DNA of 64,000 nucleotides from DATARH01 sp963789255 (lineage in GTDB: Bacteria > Pseudomonadota > Alphaproteobacteria > ATCC43930 > CGMCC-115725). The stretch spans positions 1,240,001 to 1,304,000 of the forward strand of contig CAWBJW010000001.1 in the NCBI GenBank assembly GCA_963789255.1, read 5' to 3'. The position numbers were made by a program, and so were the translations under genes. The notes beneath the pieces were generated by a model. The model ran no database searches. It was not told the DNA's origin and worked only from the letters and a program-made list of their open reading frames with translations. Below, piece after piece: positions 51,753-60,718 of the stretch; within the stretch, counting starts at the first letter, position 1, and the number at the start of each line of letters is the position of its first letter.

Positions 51753-53304
51753 ATGGATGACGCACAGCGGGAGGTCGTCGCGTTCCTGCACGATCCCTCT
51801 TCCTATCCCCCCGGCACCGGGCCGGTGGGAGTCATCGAGACGCACGCCTCGCTGGTCTTCCTCGCCGGCGCCTACGCCTACAAGCTGAAGCGCGCCGTCA
51901 AATACTCCTATCTCGATTTTTCGACGGCGGCGCTCCGCCGTGCCGCCTGCACCGCCGAGCTGAGGCTCAATCGCCGCACTGCGCCGCAGACTCTATCTCG
52001 AAGTCCGGGCGATCAGCCGAGGTTCCGATGGCCGCCTCGTCTGGGGCCGCCCGGAAGGCGGTCAGGCGGGCGAGCCGCTCGATTTCGTGGTGGTGATGCG
52101 GCGCTTCGAACAATCGGACCTGCTGGAGAATGTGGCGCGGGCGGGGGGGCTGTCACCATCGCTGATCTATGCGCTGACCGCCCACATCGCCGCGTTTCAC
52201 GAGAAGGCGGAACGGCGCCTCGACCGGGGCGGCTCCGCGACCGTGAGCGAACTGGCGGCGAGCAATATCGGCGTCCTGCGCGAGTGCCGCTCGGCCCGCT
52301 TCGCCACCGCGCAGATCGATCGCCTCGAAAACGGCATGCACGGCGAGCTGGGGCGCGTCGCAACGCTCATCGACGAGCGGCAGCAGGCCGGCAAGGTGCG
52401 CCGCGTTCACGGCGACCTGCATCTGCGCAACATCTGTCTGGTCAACGGCCGGCCGGTGCTGTTCGATTGCATCGAGTTCTCCGAAGAGATCGCCACGATC
52501 GATGTGCTGTACGATCTTGCGTTCCTGTTGATGGATCTCGACCATCGCGGGCATCGCGATCTCGCCAATCTGGTCCTCAACCGCTACCTCGACCTGACCG
52601 AGGAGGATGACGGCCTCGCTCTGATGCCGTTGTTTTTGTCATTGCGGGCAGTGATCCGCGCCCATGTCACCGCGACCATGGCAGAGCATAGCTGGGGCGC
52701 CGGCGATCCCGCTGCCGCGTTCGCCGAGGCGCGCCGCTATCTCGACGACGCCGAGGCGGCGTTGATGCCAACGCCGGCGCGGCTGGTTGCGGTCGGCGGC
52801 CTCAGCGGCAGCGGCAAATCGCGCCTCGCCGCCGCGCTTGCGCCCGAACTCGGCCGGCGGCCCGGGGCGCGCGTGCTGCGCAGCGACGTCTTGCGCAAGC
52901 TGCGCTTCGGCGCCGAACCGGAAAGCGCATTGCCGCCCGAGGCTTATACCGCGGAGGTGAATGCGCTGGTCTACCGCGATCTCGCCGCCAGGGCAGCGGT
53001 GGCATTGCGCGCCGGCTACGCGGCCGTCATCGACGCCGTCGCGTTGCACGAGGAAGAACGGCAGTCGTTTGCCGCGGTCGCCGCAGCGGTCGGCGTCCCG
53101 TTTACCGGGCTGTGGCTAGAGGCGCCGGCGCCAACAATGCGGGCGCGCCTCGACGGGCGGCGCGGCGATGCGTCCGACGCTTCGGCAGAGGTTCTCGCCC
53201 AGCAACTCGGGCGCAACCCGGGCGCGCTCGACTGGCGCCAAATCGATGCGTCCGGCAGCTCGGAGATGACGCTGGCCGCGGCGCGCCGGGCGATGATGCA
53301 CTAA
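51753..53304 (+). CDS. Fused APH-type kinase / AAA ATPase, frameshifted in this sequence
   Basis: About 516 residues in two frames. The N-terminal aminoglycoside-phosphotransferase-like domain (VIETHASLVFLAGAYAYKLK, RAVKYSYLDFSTAALRRAA; after the shift EVRAISRGSDGRLVWG, RRVHGDLHLRNICLVNGRPV with the catalytic HGDLHLRN, and LFDCIEF) is followed by a C-terminal P-loop domain (VGGLSGSGKSRLAAALAPEL, Walker A; RSDVLRKLRFG). The extra base is at about 51990, within CAGACTC where CAGCTC (QLYLEV) is expected. The fused APH/zeta-toxin-like kinase family is widespread; the substrate is unknown. Confidence 0.85.
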
Positions 53305-53461
53305 GGCCCGGGTATTGCCGCCATCCGTCGGCAGGGAATAGCCGGCATCAACGATAACCGTTGATTGAAAAGCGAGACAAAACCTCCGCGACCCCCTATC
53401 CTTCGCCGACGGGCAACAAAAGCCCCCGTCAACGAGGAACCAACCGCGAGGGAGATGTAGT

Positions 53462-54739
53462 ATGAGCATGGCCGCAGACGGTACAAAGCGGATCCCGTGG
53501 TGGAAGGAGCCCACCAAGGATCAATGGCTGGCCTGGTGGGCGGCTTGGCTCGGCTGGACGCTCGACGCGTTCGATTTCACCATGTTCCTATTGATCATGG
53601 TGCCGATCTCGAAGGAGTTCCACGTACCGCTGACCGACGTGGCGTTCGTGCTGACCATCACCTTGTGGTTGCGGCTCGTCGGCGCGGTAGCCTCCGGCTG
53701 GCTCGCCGACCGGGTCGGCCGCAAGATCCCGCTGATGATCTCGATCCTATGGTATTCGGCCGCGAATTTCGCCGCCGGGTTCTCGCCGAGCTTTGCCTTC
53801 CTGTTCGTATGCCGCGCGCTCTTGGGCATCGGCATGGGCGCGGAATGGCCGGCTGGCGCGGCGCTGGCGATGGAAACCTGGCCGGTACGTTCGCGCGGCT
53901 TCATGGGCGGCGTGCTGCAGGGCTCCTGGGGCATCGGCTTTATGATCTCGAGCGGCATCTACGGGCTGTTCTTCAACACGATCGGCTGGCGCGGCATGCT
54001 GTGGGTCGGCGTCCTGCCGGCGCTCTCGGTGTTCTACGTCCGCAAGTTCGTCAAGGAGCCGCCGATCTGGGTCGAGAACAAGCGTCGCCAGCGGGCCGAG
54101 AACCGCGAGGTCAGGGCGCCGCTGCTGGCGATCTTCAAGCCGATCGTTCTCGGCAACACGCTGACCTCGTGCTGGTGGATGGCGAGCGGGTTCATTGCCT
54201 ATTACTCGGTCAATGCGCTGTTCGCGACGCATCTGCAAAAGGATCTGGGCCTAAGCCCGGCGCTGGTGGCGACGCCGATCTTTTTCGGCAATCTCGGCGT
54301 GTTCGCGTCGTCGTGCTTCTGGGGCTACCTGGCAGACCGCTGGGGACGGCGCTGGGCGATGATCATCCCGGCGCTGATCGCCGTCCCGCTGACCCCGCTC
54401 TATTTGTTCAACCCCAACATCCTGTGGGTCGTCGTCGGCTTCCTGCTGCAGGGCATGTGCGCCGGCGGCGGGATGCAGGGGCAGATGGCGCCCTACCTCA
54501 ACGAGCGCTTCCCGACCGAGGTGCGGGCCAGCGCGACCGCGTTCTGCTATCACCAGGGCGCGATCTGGGGCGGGTTCGTGCCGCTGGTGCTGACCTATTT
54601 CGCCAGCCATTACAATCTGGGACTGGGAATCCCGATGATGGTGGCGACCATTGTTGCGACGCTGAGCTTCGCCGCATCGCTGGTGTACGCGCCGGAGACC
54701 AAGGGCAAGGTGCTGGTGCCCGATCTGGTCATCGCCTGA
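53462..54739 (+). CDS. MFS transporter (sugar/aromatic-acid or sialate/lactate H+ symporter type)
   Basis: 425 residues, 12 expected helices. MFS signatures: WLADRVGRKIPLMISI after helix 2 and GYLADRWGRRWAMIIP after helix 8, with FVCRALLGIGMGAEWPAGAA and PYLNERFPTEVRASATAFCY, typical of the AAHS/SHS/NanT branch for organic acids. The start is ATG at 53462 after GAGGGAG. It stands alone; the substrate is probably a carboxylate. It ends at a shared bidirectional hairpin with the convergent capA-like gene. Confidence 0.9.
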   Translation: MSMAADGTKRIPWWKEPTKDQWLAWWAAWLGWTLDAFDFTMFLLIMVPISKEFHVPLTDVAFVLTITLWLRLVGAVASGWLADRVGRKIPLMISILWYSAANFAAGFSPSFAFLFVCRALLGIGMGAEWPAGAALAMETWPVRSRGFMGGVLQGSWGIGFMISSGIYGLFFNTIGWRGMLWVGVLPALSVFYVRKFVKEPPIWVENKRRQRAENREVRAPLLAIFKPIVLGNTLTSCWWMASGFIAYYSVNALFATHLQKDLGLSPALVATPIFFGNLGVFASSCFWGYLADRWGRRWAMIIPALIAVPLTPLYLFNPNILWVVVGFLLQGMCAGGGMQGQMAPYLNERFPTEVRASATAFCYHQGAIWGGFVPLVLTYFASHYNLGLGIPMMVATIVATLSFAASLVYAPETKGKVLVPDLVIA

Positions 54740-54745
54740 GCCGGG

Positions 54746-54780
54746 AAGCGGTGCGGATCAGGCAACGATCCGCACCGCTT
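54746..54780. terminator. Bidirectional hairpin terminator between convergent genes
   Basis: AAGCGGTGCGGATC (54746-54759) pairs perfectly with GATCCGCACCGCTT (54767-54780), loop of 7. It starts 6 bases after the MFS stop and includes the last codons and stop of the CapA-like gene, so it can end transcripts from both sides. Confidence 0.65.
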
Positions 54781-55795
54781 CGCCGAGGCTTTCCAGCCTT
54801 GTGCCAAACCGGGCGCTCGCCTCGCTGACGCGGGCGAGCGTCGCGGTTTCGCCAGCGAGCGGGCACAGCACCGTCTCGTTCGCGGCGTTGTGCCGCACGA
54901 AACGGAAGCTCGCCTCGCCGACCCTGCCTACCCCGGCCTCGACCTTCGCCATCATGCCGATCCAGTCGCCGTGGCGGCGTCCGCCATGCCCGGTATGGAA
55001 CGAGAAGCTGCCGAGCCCGTAGAAAATCGGCTTGCCGCGATAGAGTGAGACCGGCAGCGAGTAATGCGGCCCGTGGCCGATCACGATGTCGGCTCCGGCA
55101 TCGATCGCGGCATGCGCGATCTCGCTCATATAGTCGAGGACCTCCTCGCCGAGCCCCCAATGGCACGAGGCGACGACGATATCGGCCTCCTGCCGCAGCC
55201 TCGCGATGTCCTCGGCGAAGGCCGACAGATAGGCCCGGTCGGCCCAGGTCAGGATGATCGGCGGGATGCCCGGCCGGTTCATCGGCGGCATCCGGGGCTG
55301 CGCCTTGTGCGCCGGCACCTGGTAGGCGGTATGGCCGGGAATGACCGCGATGCCGCCGCCGCGCTCGCCCGCCTCATGGTCGGTCGGCCAATAGACCGAG
55401 CTGCGCTGCAGGAAACCCACGCGCAGTCCGCCCGAGGTGACAATCGCCGGCGCGCGTGCCGCGGCGAGATCGGCACCGGCGCCGCAATGCGCGATACCGA
55501 GCCGATCGAGCTGGGCGATCGAGTTCGCTATCGCGGCATTGCCGTAATTGACGTTGTTGGCGAGCCCGACCGCGGCGATGCCGCCGATCCTGAGCGCCTC
55601 GCCGGCGATGTCCGGATCGGCGAAAAACCCCTCGCGCTCGATCGCATGTCCGCCGGGCGGCTGATGGAGGAGACATTCGAGATTGGCGAAGACGAGGTCG
55701 GCGGCGTGTAATTCCTCGCCGACCCGCGCGAACGGCACGGCCGGATCGTTGACATTCATCAGGTTCACATCGCCAACCAGGATCATCGAGGGCAT
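54758..55795 (-). CDS. CapA-family (poly-gamma-glutamate biosynthesis-like) metallophosphatase
   Basis: 345 residues from the ATG at 55795 (GGGAGAC upstream). PGA_cap domain: MILVGDVNLMNVND, DLVFANLECLLHQPP, AAVGLANNVNYGNAAIANSI, DIVVASCHWGLGEEV, GADIVIGHGPHYSLPVSLYR, and GKPIFYGLGSFSFHTG. These are metallophosphoesterase-like metal-binding segments. There is no signal peptide or membrane anchor, unlike true CapA of capsule loci, and no capB/capC nearby, so it is probably a cytoplasmic member with another role. Confidence 0.88.
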   Translation of the reverse strand: MPSMILVGDVNLMNVNDPAVPFARVGEELHAADLVFANLECLLHQPPGGHAIEREGFFADPDIAGEALRIGGIAAVGLANNVNYGNAAIANSIAQLDRLGIAHCGAGADLAAARAPAIVTSGGLRVGFLQRSSVYWPTDHEAGERGGGIAVIPGHTAYQVPAHKAQPRMPPMNRPGIPPIILTWADRAYLSAFAEDIARLRQEADIVVASCHWGLGEEVLDYMSEIAHAAIDAGADIVIGHGPHYSLPVSLYRGKPIFYGLGSFSFHTGHGGRRHGDWIGMMAKVEAGVGRVGEASFRFVRHNAANETVLCPLAGETATLARVSEASARFGTRLESLGEAVRIVA

Positions 55796-55828
55796 CTGGA
55801 ATGTCTCCCTGCACCGCCACCGGATCGA

Positions 55829-55897
55829 GATTGCTTTGTCGTGCCGCTCCTCGCAATGAGAATACGGGGCTGTCATTGCGAGCGAAGCGAAGCAATC
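55829..55897. repeat. 69-bp palindromic dispersed repeat
   Basis: GATTGCTT at 55829 pairs with AAGCAATC at 55890-55897, and CTCGCAATGA with TCATTGCGAG further in, so the element folds as a long imperfect hairpin. The right half (TCATTGCGAGCGAAGCGAAG) is the core of a repeat common in alphaproteobacterial intergenic DNA (recollection). It lies between the divergent CapA-like and CoA-transferase genes. Confidence 0.75.
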
Positions 55898-55982
55898 TTG
55901 TGCCCTCTCGCCCTTCGGGTGTTCCCCTCGCCGCGCGCTTCCGGTTAAATCAGCCCGATAACACCAGAGGGGCGGAGCGCCG

Positions 55983-56670
55983 ATGATCGACAAGATAGTC
56001 CGCTCGGTGGCCGAGGCGATGGGCGGCATCAAGGACGGCGCGACCGTGCTGATCGCCGGCTTTGCCCAGGTCGGCGAGCCGCGCGCCTTGATCGACGGGC
56101 TGATCGAGCAGGGCGCGAAGGACCTGACCGTCGTGCACAACACGGCCGGGCGCGGCCGCGAAGGGGTGGCGCGCCTCATTGGCGAAGGCCGGGTCCGAAA
56201 GATCGTGTGCAGCTTTGCCCGGAGCCGCGGCTCGGTGATTTTCGAGGAGGTCTTCGCCCGCGGCGCAATCGAGCTCGAAATCCTGCCGCAGGGCACGATG
56301 GCCGAACGGCTGCGCGCCGCCGCCGCCGGCATTCCGGCTTTCTACACGGCGACCGCCGCCGGCACCAAGCTTGCCGAGGGCAAGGAGGCGCGGGTCTTCA
56401 ACGGGCGCGAATGCATCCTCGAACACGCCATCTACGGCGATGTCGCGCTGGTCGAGGCGTGGCGCGCCGACCGCTGGGGCAACCTCGTCTACCGCGACGC
56501 CGGGCGCAACTTCAACCCGGTGATGGCCGCGGCAGCGCAAGCTGACGATCGCGCAGACCCAGCACCTCGCCGAACTGGGCGCCTTGTCGCCGGAGGAAAT
56601 CGCCACGCCCGGCATCTACGTCGACCGCCTCGTCCACGTCGAAGCCGGCGACCCCCCGCTCAAGACCTGA
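55983..56670 (+). CDS. 3-oxoacid/3-oxoadipate CoA-transferase subunit A, frameshifted in this sequence
   Basis: About 229 residues. Subunit A signatures: KIVRSVAEAMGGIKDGATVL, IAGFAQVGEPRALIDGLIEQ, GRVRKIVCSFAR, IELEILPQGTMAERLRAA, and DRWGNLVYRDAGRNFNPVMA. One extra base at about 56547-56550 (CAAGCTG where CAGCTG is expected) breaks the frame; the expected LTIAQTQHLAELGALSPEEI and TPGIYVDRLVHVEAGDPPLK follow in another frame to TGA at 56668. As sequenced, the wrong frame stays open into subunit B. It activates a 3-oxoacid with CoA from an acyl-CoA. Confidence 0.87.
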
Positions 56671-56699
56671 CAGCGCAAGATCGAGCAGGATCACAGCAA

Positions 56700-57356
56700 A
56701 TGGCAGCAACTCAGACCTGGCAGCCGCTCGAACGCGAGGCGCTCGCCGCGCGCCTCGCCCGCGACATCCCGGAAGGGTGGTCGGTCAACCTCGGCATCGG
56801 CATCCCGACCCTCGTTGGCAACTACGTGCCGCCGGAACGCGAGGTCGTGTTCCATTCCGAGAACGGCATCCTCGGCATGGGCCCGGCGCCCGCACCGGAC
56901 AAGATCAATCGATGGCTGATCAACGCGAGCAGCCAGTACGTGACCTTGCGCCCCGGCGCCAGCTACATGAACCATGCCGATAGCTTTGCCCTGGTGCGCG
57001 GCGGCCATCTCGATTTGTGCGTGCTTGGCGCGTTTCAGGTAGCGGAGAACGGCGATCTCGCCAATTGGGCGCGCTCCGACGACGACACCGCGCCGGCGAT
57101 CGGCGGCGCGATGGACCTCGCCGCCGGCGCCAGGCGCATCTGGGTCGTCATGGAGCACAAAACCCGCTCCGGCGAAGCGCGCCTCTTGCGCCGCTGCACC
57201 TATCCGCTGACCGCGGCGGGCTGCGTCAAGCGCATCTACACCGAGCTGGCCGTCATCGACGTGACCCCTGAGGGCTTCGTCGTGATCGACATGGTGCCGG
57301 GGATGACGCTCGCGGCCTTGCAGGAGCTCACCGACGCGCCGCTGCACCGCGCATGA
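56700..57356 (+). CDS. 3-oxoacid/3-oxoadipate CoA-transferase subunit B
   Basis: 218 residues from ATG at 56700. Subunit B signatures: VNLGIGIPTLVGNYVPPERE, VVFHSENGILGMGPAP with the catalytic glutamate in SENG, RPGASYMNHADSFALVRGGH, GDLANWARSDD, AIGGAMDLAAGARRIWVVME, TYPLTAAGCVKRIYTELAVI. It forms the active heteromer with subunit A. 29 bases separate it from the true end of subunit A, and its stop overlaps the ATG of the GMC oxidoreductase gene. Confidence 0.93.
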   Translation: MAATQTWQPLEREALAARLARDIPEGWSVNLGIGIPTLVGNYVPPEREVVFHSENGILGMGPAPAPDKINRWLINASSQYVTLRPGASYMNHADSFALVRGGHLDLCVLGAFQVAENGDLANWARSDDDTAPAIGGAMDLAAGARRIWVVMEHKTRSGEARLLRRCTYPLTAAGCVKRIYTELAVIDVTPEGFVVIDMVPGMTLAALQELTDAPLHRA

Positions 57357-59000
57357 GGCAAACAATGCAATTCGACGCGGAATACGATTTCGTCATCGTC
57401 GGCGCCGGCTCGGCCGGGTGCGTGCTGGCCAACCGGCTGTCGGCCGACCCGGCGACGCAGGTGCTGGTGATCGAGGCCGGCGGCAAGGACACCAACCCGT
57501 GGATCCATGTCCCGGCCGGGTTCTACCGCAACATCTATCATCCGGGGATCACCTGGCAGTTCGAGACCGAGCCGGTGCCGGGGCTCGACGGGCGGCGCGT
57601 CTCGTGGCCGCGCGGCAAGGTGCTCGGCGGCTCGAGCTCGATCAACGGGCTGATCTACATCCGCGGCCAGCGCCAGGATTTCGACCATTGGCGCCAGCTC
57701 GGCAATGTCGGCTGGTCGTATGACGACGTGCTGCCGTATTTCCGCCGCACCGAGAACCAGGAGCGCGGCGCCGACGATTATCATGGGCAAGGCGGCCCGC
57801 TCGACATCTCGGATCTGCGCGCGCACCACGAACTGCACGACGCCTTTACGGCCGGCGCGCAGGAGGCCGGGTTCAAGGCCAACCCCGATTTCAACGGCGC
57901 CGAGCAGGAGGGCGTCGGCAACTACCAGCTGACCGTCCGCCGGATGCGACGCTGCAGCGCCGCGGTCGCCTATCTGCGCCCGGCGATGAAGCGGCCCAAC
58001 CTCCAGGTCGAGATCCGCGCCTTTGCCCATCGCGTATTGTTCGACGGCAAGCGAGCGATCGGCCTCGAATATGCCCGGAACGGCACGGTGCGGCGGGTGC
58101 GCGCGCGGCATGAGGTCCTGCTTGCCGGCGGTTCGCTGTTGTCGCCGCAATTGTTGCAGCTGTCGGGGGTCGGACCGGCCGAGCCTGCTGAGCGAGCACG
58201 GCATCGCGGTGGTGCACGAATTGCCCGGGGTCGGCGACAATCTCCAGGACCACCTCGGCTGTCGCCTGATCTACAAGGCGCGCCATGCCAACACCCTCAA
58301 CGAGATCTCGCGCAGCTGGGTGCGCCAGGCGCAGACCGGCCTCGAATACATTTTCGGGCGGCGCGGCGCCTTGATGATGGGGGCGGCACCGATCGGCCTT
58401 TTTGCCCGCACCCGCGAGGGCCTCGCCTCGCCCGATGTGCAGTACCAGTTCCTCGCCGGCAGCTTCGACAAACCGGGCGAGAAGATGCACCCGTTCCCGG
58501 GCTGCTCGCTGGTGGCGATCCCGTGCCGGCCGGAGAGCCGCGGCTGGCTGCGCATCAAGTCGCCCGACCCGGCCGTCCCGCCGGCGATGCAGCCGAACTA
58601 TCTCGGCACCAGCGGCGACCGGGAGACGATGATCGCCGCGCTCAAGATCTCGCGGCGCATCTTCCACAGCCCGACGATGCAGCGCTACGTCGTCGAGGAA
58701 TTCTGGCCGGGCGCCCGGGTCGACAGCGACGACGGCCTCCTCGAACACGCCAAGAAGACCGGCAGCACGACCTTCCACCAGACCAGCACCTGCATGATGG
58801 GGCCACACGACAACGCTGTCGTCGACAGCGAATTGCGCGTGCACGGCATCGAAGGCCTGCGTGTCGTCGACGCCTCGGTGATGCCGACCGTCATCTCCGG
58901 CAACACCAACGCCGCGACGATCATGATCGCCGAGAAGGCCGCCGACGTGATCCGCGCCGCCGACCGCAGGGGCGTACGCGCGCCGGCCCGAGCCGCTTGA
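57353..59000 (+). CDS. GMC-family FAD oxidoreductase (choline dehydrogenase-like), frameshifted in this sequence
   Basis: About 549 residues in two frames. FAD motif FVIVGAGSAGCVLANRLSAD, then VSWPRGKVLGGSSSINGLIY (GMC signature 1), LLAGGSLLSPQLLQLSGVGP (signature 2), and C-terminal STTFHQTSTCMMGPH with the catalytic His and SGNTNAATIMIAEKAADVI. The break at 58183-58184 is an extra C (GAGCCTG for GAGCTG): GPAE is followed by LLSEHGIAVVHELPGVGDNL in the other frame. The family oxidises primary or secondary alcohols. It starts by overlapping the CoA-transferase B stop. Confidence 0.88.
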
Positions 59001-59011
59001 GGAGGCACGAT

Positions 59012-59389
59012 ATGGACCAATCGCCGCTCACGGTTTACCAGGCCCATCTCGACCGGGGCGAGCTGGCCTATCAGTGGAGCCCCGAGGCGGAGCGCGCGGT
59101 GTTCTATCCGCGCCTCGTCTGCCCCTATTCGGGCAGCACGGCGCTCGAATGGCGGCTCGCCTCGGGGCTCGGCACGGTCTATGCCACGACCGTCACCCAT
59201 CCGGCGCAGGGCGAGGCCTACAACGTCGCCCTGATCGATTGCGACGAGGGATTCCGGCTGATGAGCCGGGTCGAGGAGATCGACCCGATGGCGGTCAGGA
59301 TCGGCATGCGGGTGCGCTTTCGGGTGCATAAACCGGGCGGCGACGAGCCGGCCTATCCCGTCTTTACCCCGGCGGAGGGCACCCCATGA
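59012..59389 (+). CDS. DUF35 OB-fold protein (thiolase partner)
   Basis: 125 residues, start at 59012 after GGAGGCACG. The N-terminal part has the rubredoxin-like zinc-ribbon position, but the expected CxxC pairs are mostly absent (one Cys in RLVCPYSG). The OB-fold follows: SGLGTVYATTVTHPAQGEAY, VALIDCDEGFRLMSRVEEID, IGMRVRFRVHKPG. DUF35 proteins bind acyl-CoA and pair with a thiolase or hydratase. The stop overlaps the ATG of the thiolase gene, the usual arrangement for SCPx/Ltp2-type thiolase complexes. Confidence 0.87.
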   Translation: MDQSPLTVYQAHLDRGELAYQWSPEAERAVFYPRLVCPYSGSTALEWRLASGLGTVYATTVTHPAQGEAYNVALIDCDEGFRLMSRVEEIDPMAVRIGMRVRFRVHKPGGDEPAYPVFTPAEGTP

Positions 59390-60540
59390 CCGGCCTCGAG
59401 CGCGGCGGCGCGGCGATCGTCGGGGTCGCCGAGAGCGATCTCGGCCAGGTCGCCGAGGGAATGAACGTCATCGATTTGATGGCGCAGGGGATCGCCCGCG
59501 CGGTCGCGGATGCCGGGCTCAGGCTCCGCGACATCGATGGCCTCCTCTGCGCGGCGACGCAGAGCCGGACCTCGGGGCTGTCGCTAAGCGAATATCTCGG
59601 CATCTCGCCGACGTTCATCGACACGACGATCCTCGGCGGCTCGTCGTTCATGTTCCACGTCGCGCATGCGGTGATGGCGATCCAGCTCGGCATATGTGAG
59701 GTCGCAGTCATCGCCTATGGCTCGACGCAGCGCAGCGTCGGCCGCCGCCAGGCCTCGGTGCGTGAAGTCAACCCATACGAGACGCCGTACCGGCCGTTCC
59801 TGCCCTCGACCGCCTATGCGCTCGCCGCCTCGCGCCACATGCACGAGTTCGGCACGACCCGCGAGCAACTGGCGGCGGTCGCGGTTGCGGCGCGGCAATG
59901 GGCCCTCCTCAACCCGGCGGCCTGGGAAAAGAAGCCGCTAACCATCCCCGAGGTACTCGGCGCGCGCATGGTCAGCTATCCGTTCACGGTGCGCGACATC
60001 TGCCTCGTCACCGACGGCGGCGGCGCCGTCGTGCTGACCGCCCCCGAGCGCGCCCGGAGCCTCAAAAAGCCGCCCGCTTATGTGCTGGGCGTCGGCCAGG
60101 CGATCACCCACGCCAGCATTTCGAGCATGCCCGATCTGACCGTGACCGGCGCGCTCCAATCCGGCCGCGAGGCCTATGCGATGGCCGGGATGAAACCCGC
60201 CGACATCGATGTCGTCGAACTCTACGACGCATTCACGATCAACCCGATCCTCTTCCTCGAGGATCTGGGGTTCTGCCCGAAGGGCGAAGGCGGGCGCTTT
60301 GTCGAGGGCGGGCACATCGCACCCGGCGGCGGGCTGCCGGTCAACACCAATGGCGGCGGCCTCTCCTATTGCCACCCCGGCATGTACGGGCTTTTTCTCT
60401 TGATCGAGGCGGTGCGTCAACTCCGCGGCGAATGCGGCGCGCGCCAGGTCAACGGCGCCGAGACCGCGATCGCGCACGGCAATGGCGGGGTCTTGTCGTC
60501 GCAGAGCACGGTGATCTTGGGAACCCAGGCGACGGTTTAG
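59386..60540 (+). CDS. SCPx/nonspecific lipid-transfer-type thiolase
   Basis: 384 residues. Thiolase fold without the long loop of FadA: AAIVGVAESDLGQ, GLRLRDIDGLLCAATQ, GGSSFMFHVAHAVMAIQLGI (where classical thiolases have the nucleophilic Cys), LVTDGGGAVVLTAPERA, DIDVVELYDAFTINPILFLE, and NTNGGGLSYCHPGMYG. This is the branch that works with DUF35 partners in steroid side-chain and similar C-C cleavage (thiolase or aldolase). Ser at the position usual for Cys suggests an aldolase or a non-classical mechanism; this should be checked by alignment. Confidence 0.9.
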   Translation: MTGLERGGAAIVGVAESDLGQVAEGMNVIDLMAQGIARAVADAGLRLRDIDGLLCAATQSRTSGLSLSEYLGISPTFIDTTILGGSSFMFHVAHAVMAIQLGICEVAVIAYGSTQRSVGRRQASVREVNPYETPYRPFLPSTAYALAASRHMHEFGTTREQLAAVAVAARQWALLNPAAWEKKPLTIPEVLGARMVSYPFTVRDICLVTDGGGAVVLTAPERARSLKKPPAYVLGVGQAITHASISSMPDLTVTGALQSGREAYAMAGMKPADIDVVELYDAFTINPILFLEDLGFCPKGEGGRFVEGGHIAPGGGLPVNTNGGGLSYCHPGMYGLFLLIEAVRQLRGECGARQVNGAETAIAHGNGGVLSSQSTVILGTQATV

Positions 60541-60551
60541 AAAACGAGCCG

Positions 60552-60698
60552 ACCACCGAGACACGGAGACCACGGAGGTTAATAGCTACCGCAAAGGCCG
60601 CAAAGGTTCCGCAAAGCGCCCGGAAATTTCATCGCGGCCTTCGCGTATCCTTCACGACCTCTGCGCTAAAGTATCTTCTTCTCCGTGTCTCCGTGGTG
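60552..60698. repeat. 147-bp palindromic element
   Basis: ACCACCGAGACACGGAG at 60552-60568 is complementary to CTCCGTGTCTCCGTGGTG at 60681-60698, and inner segments also pair (CGCAAAGGCCGCAAAGG against CGCGGCCTTCGCG). The whole gap between the thiolase and fadJ genes is therefore one large imperfect hairpin, ending 20 bases before the fadJ start. It looks like a dispersed non-coding repeat (MITE- or REP-like). Confidence 0.75.
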
Positions 60699-60718
60699 AA
60701 TTTTATTGGAGAATGTAA

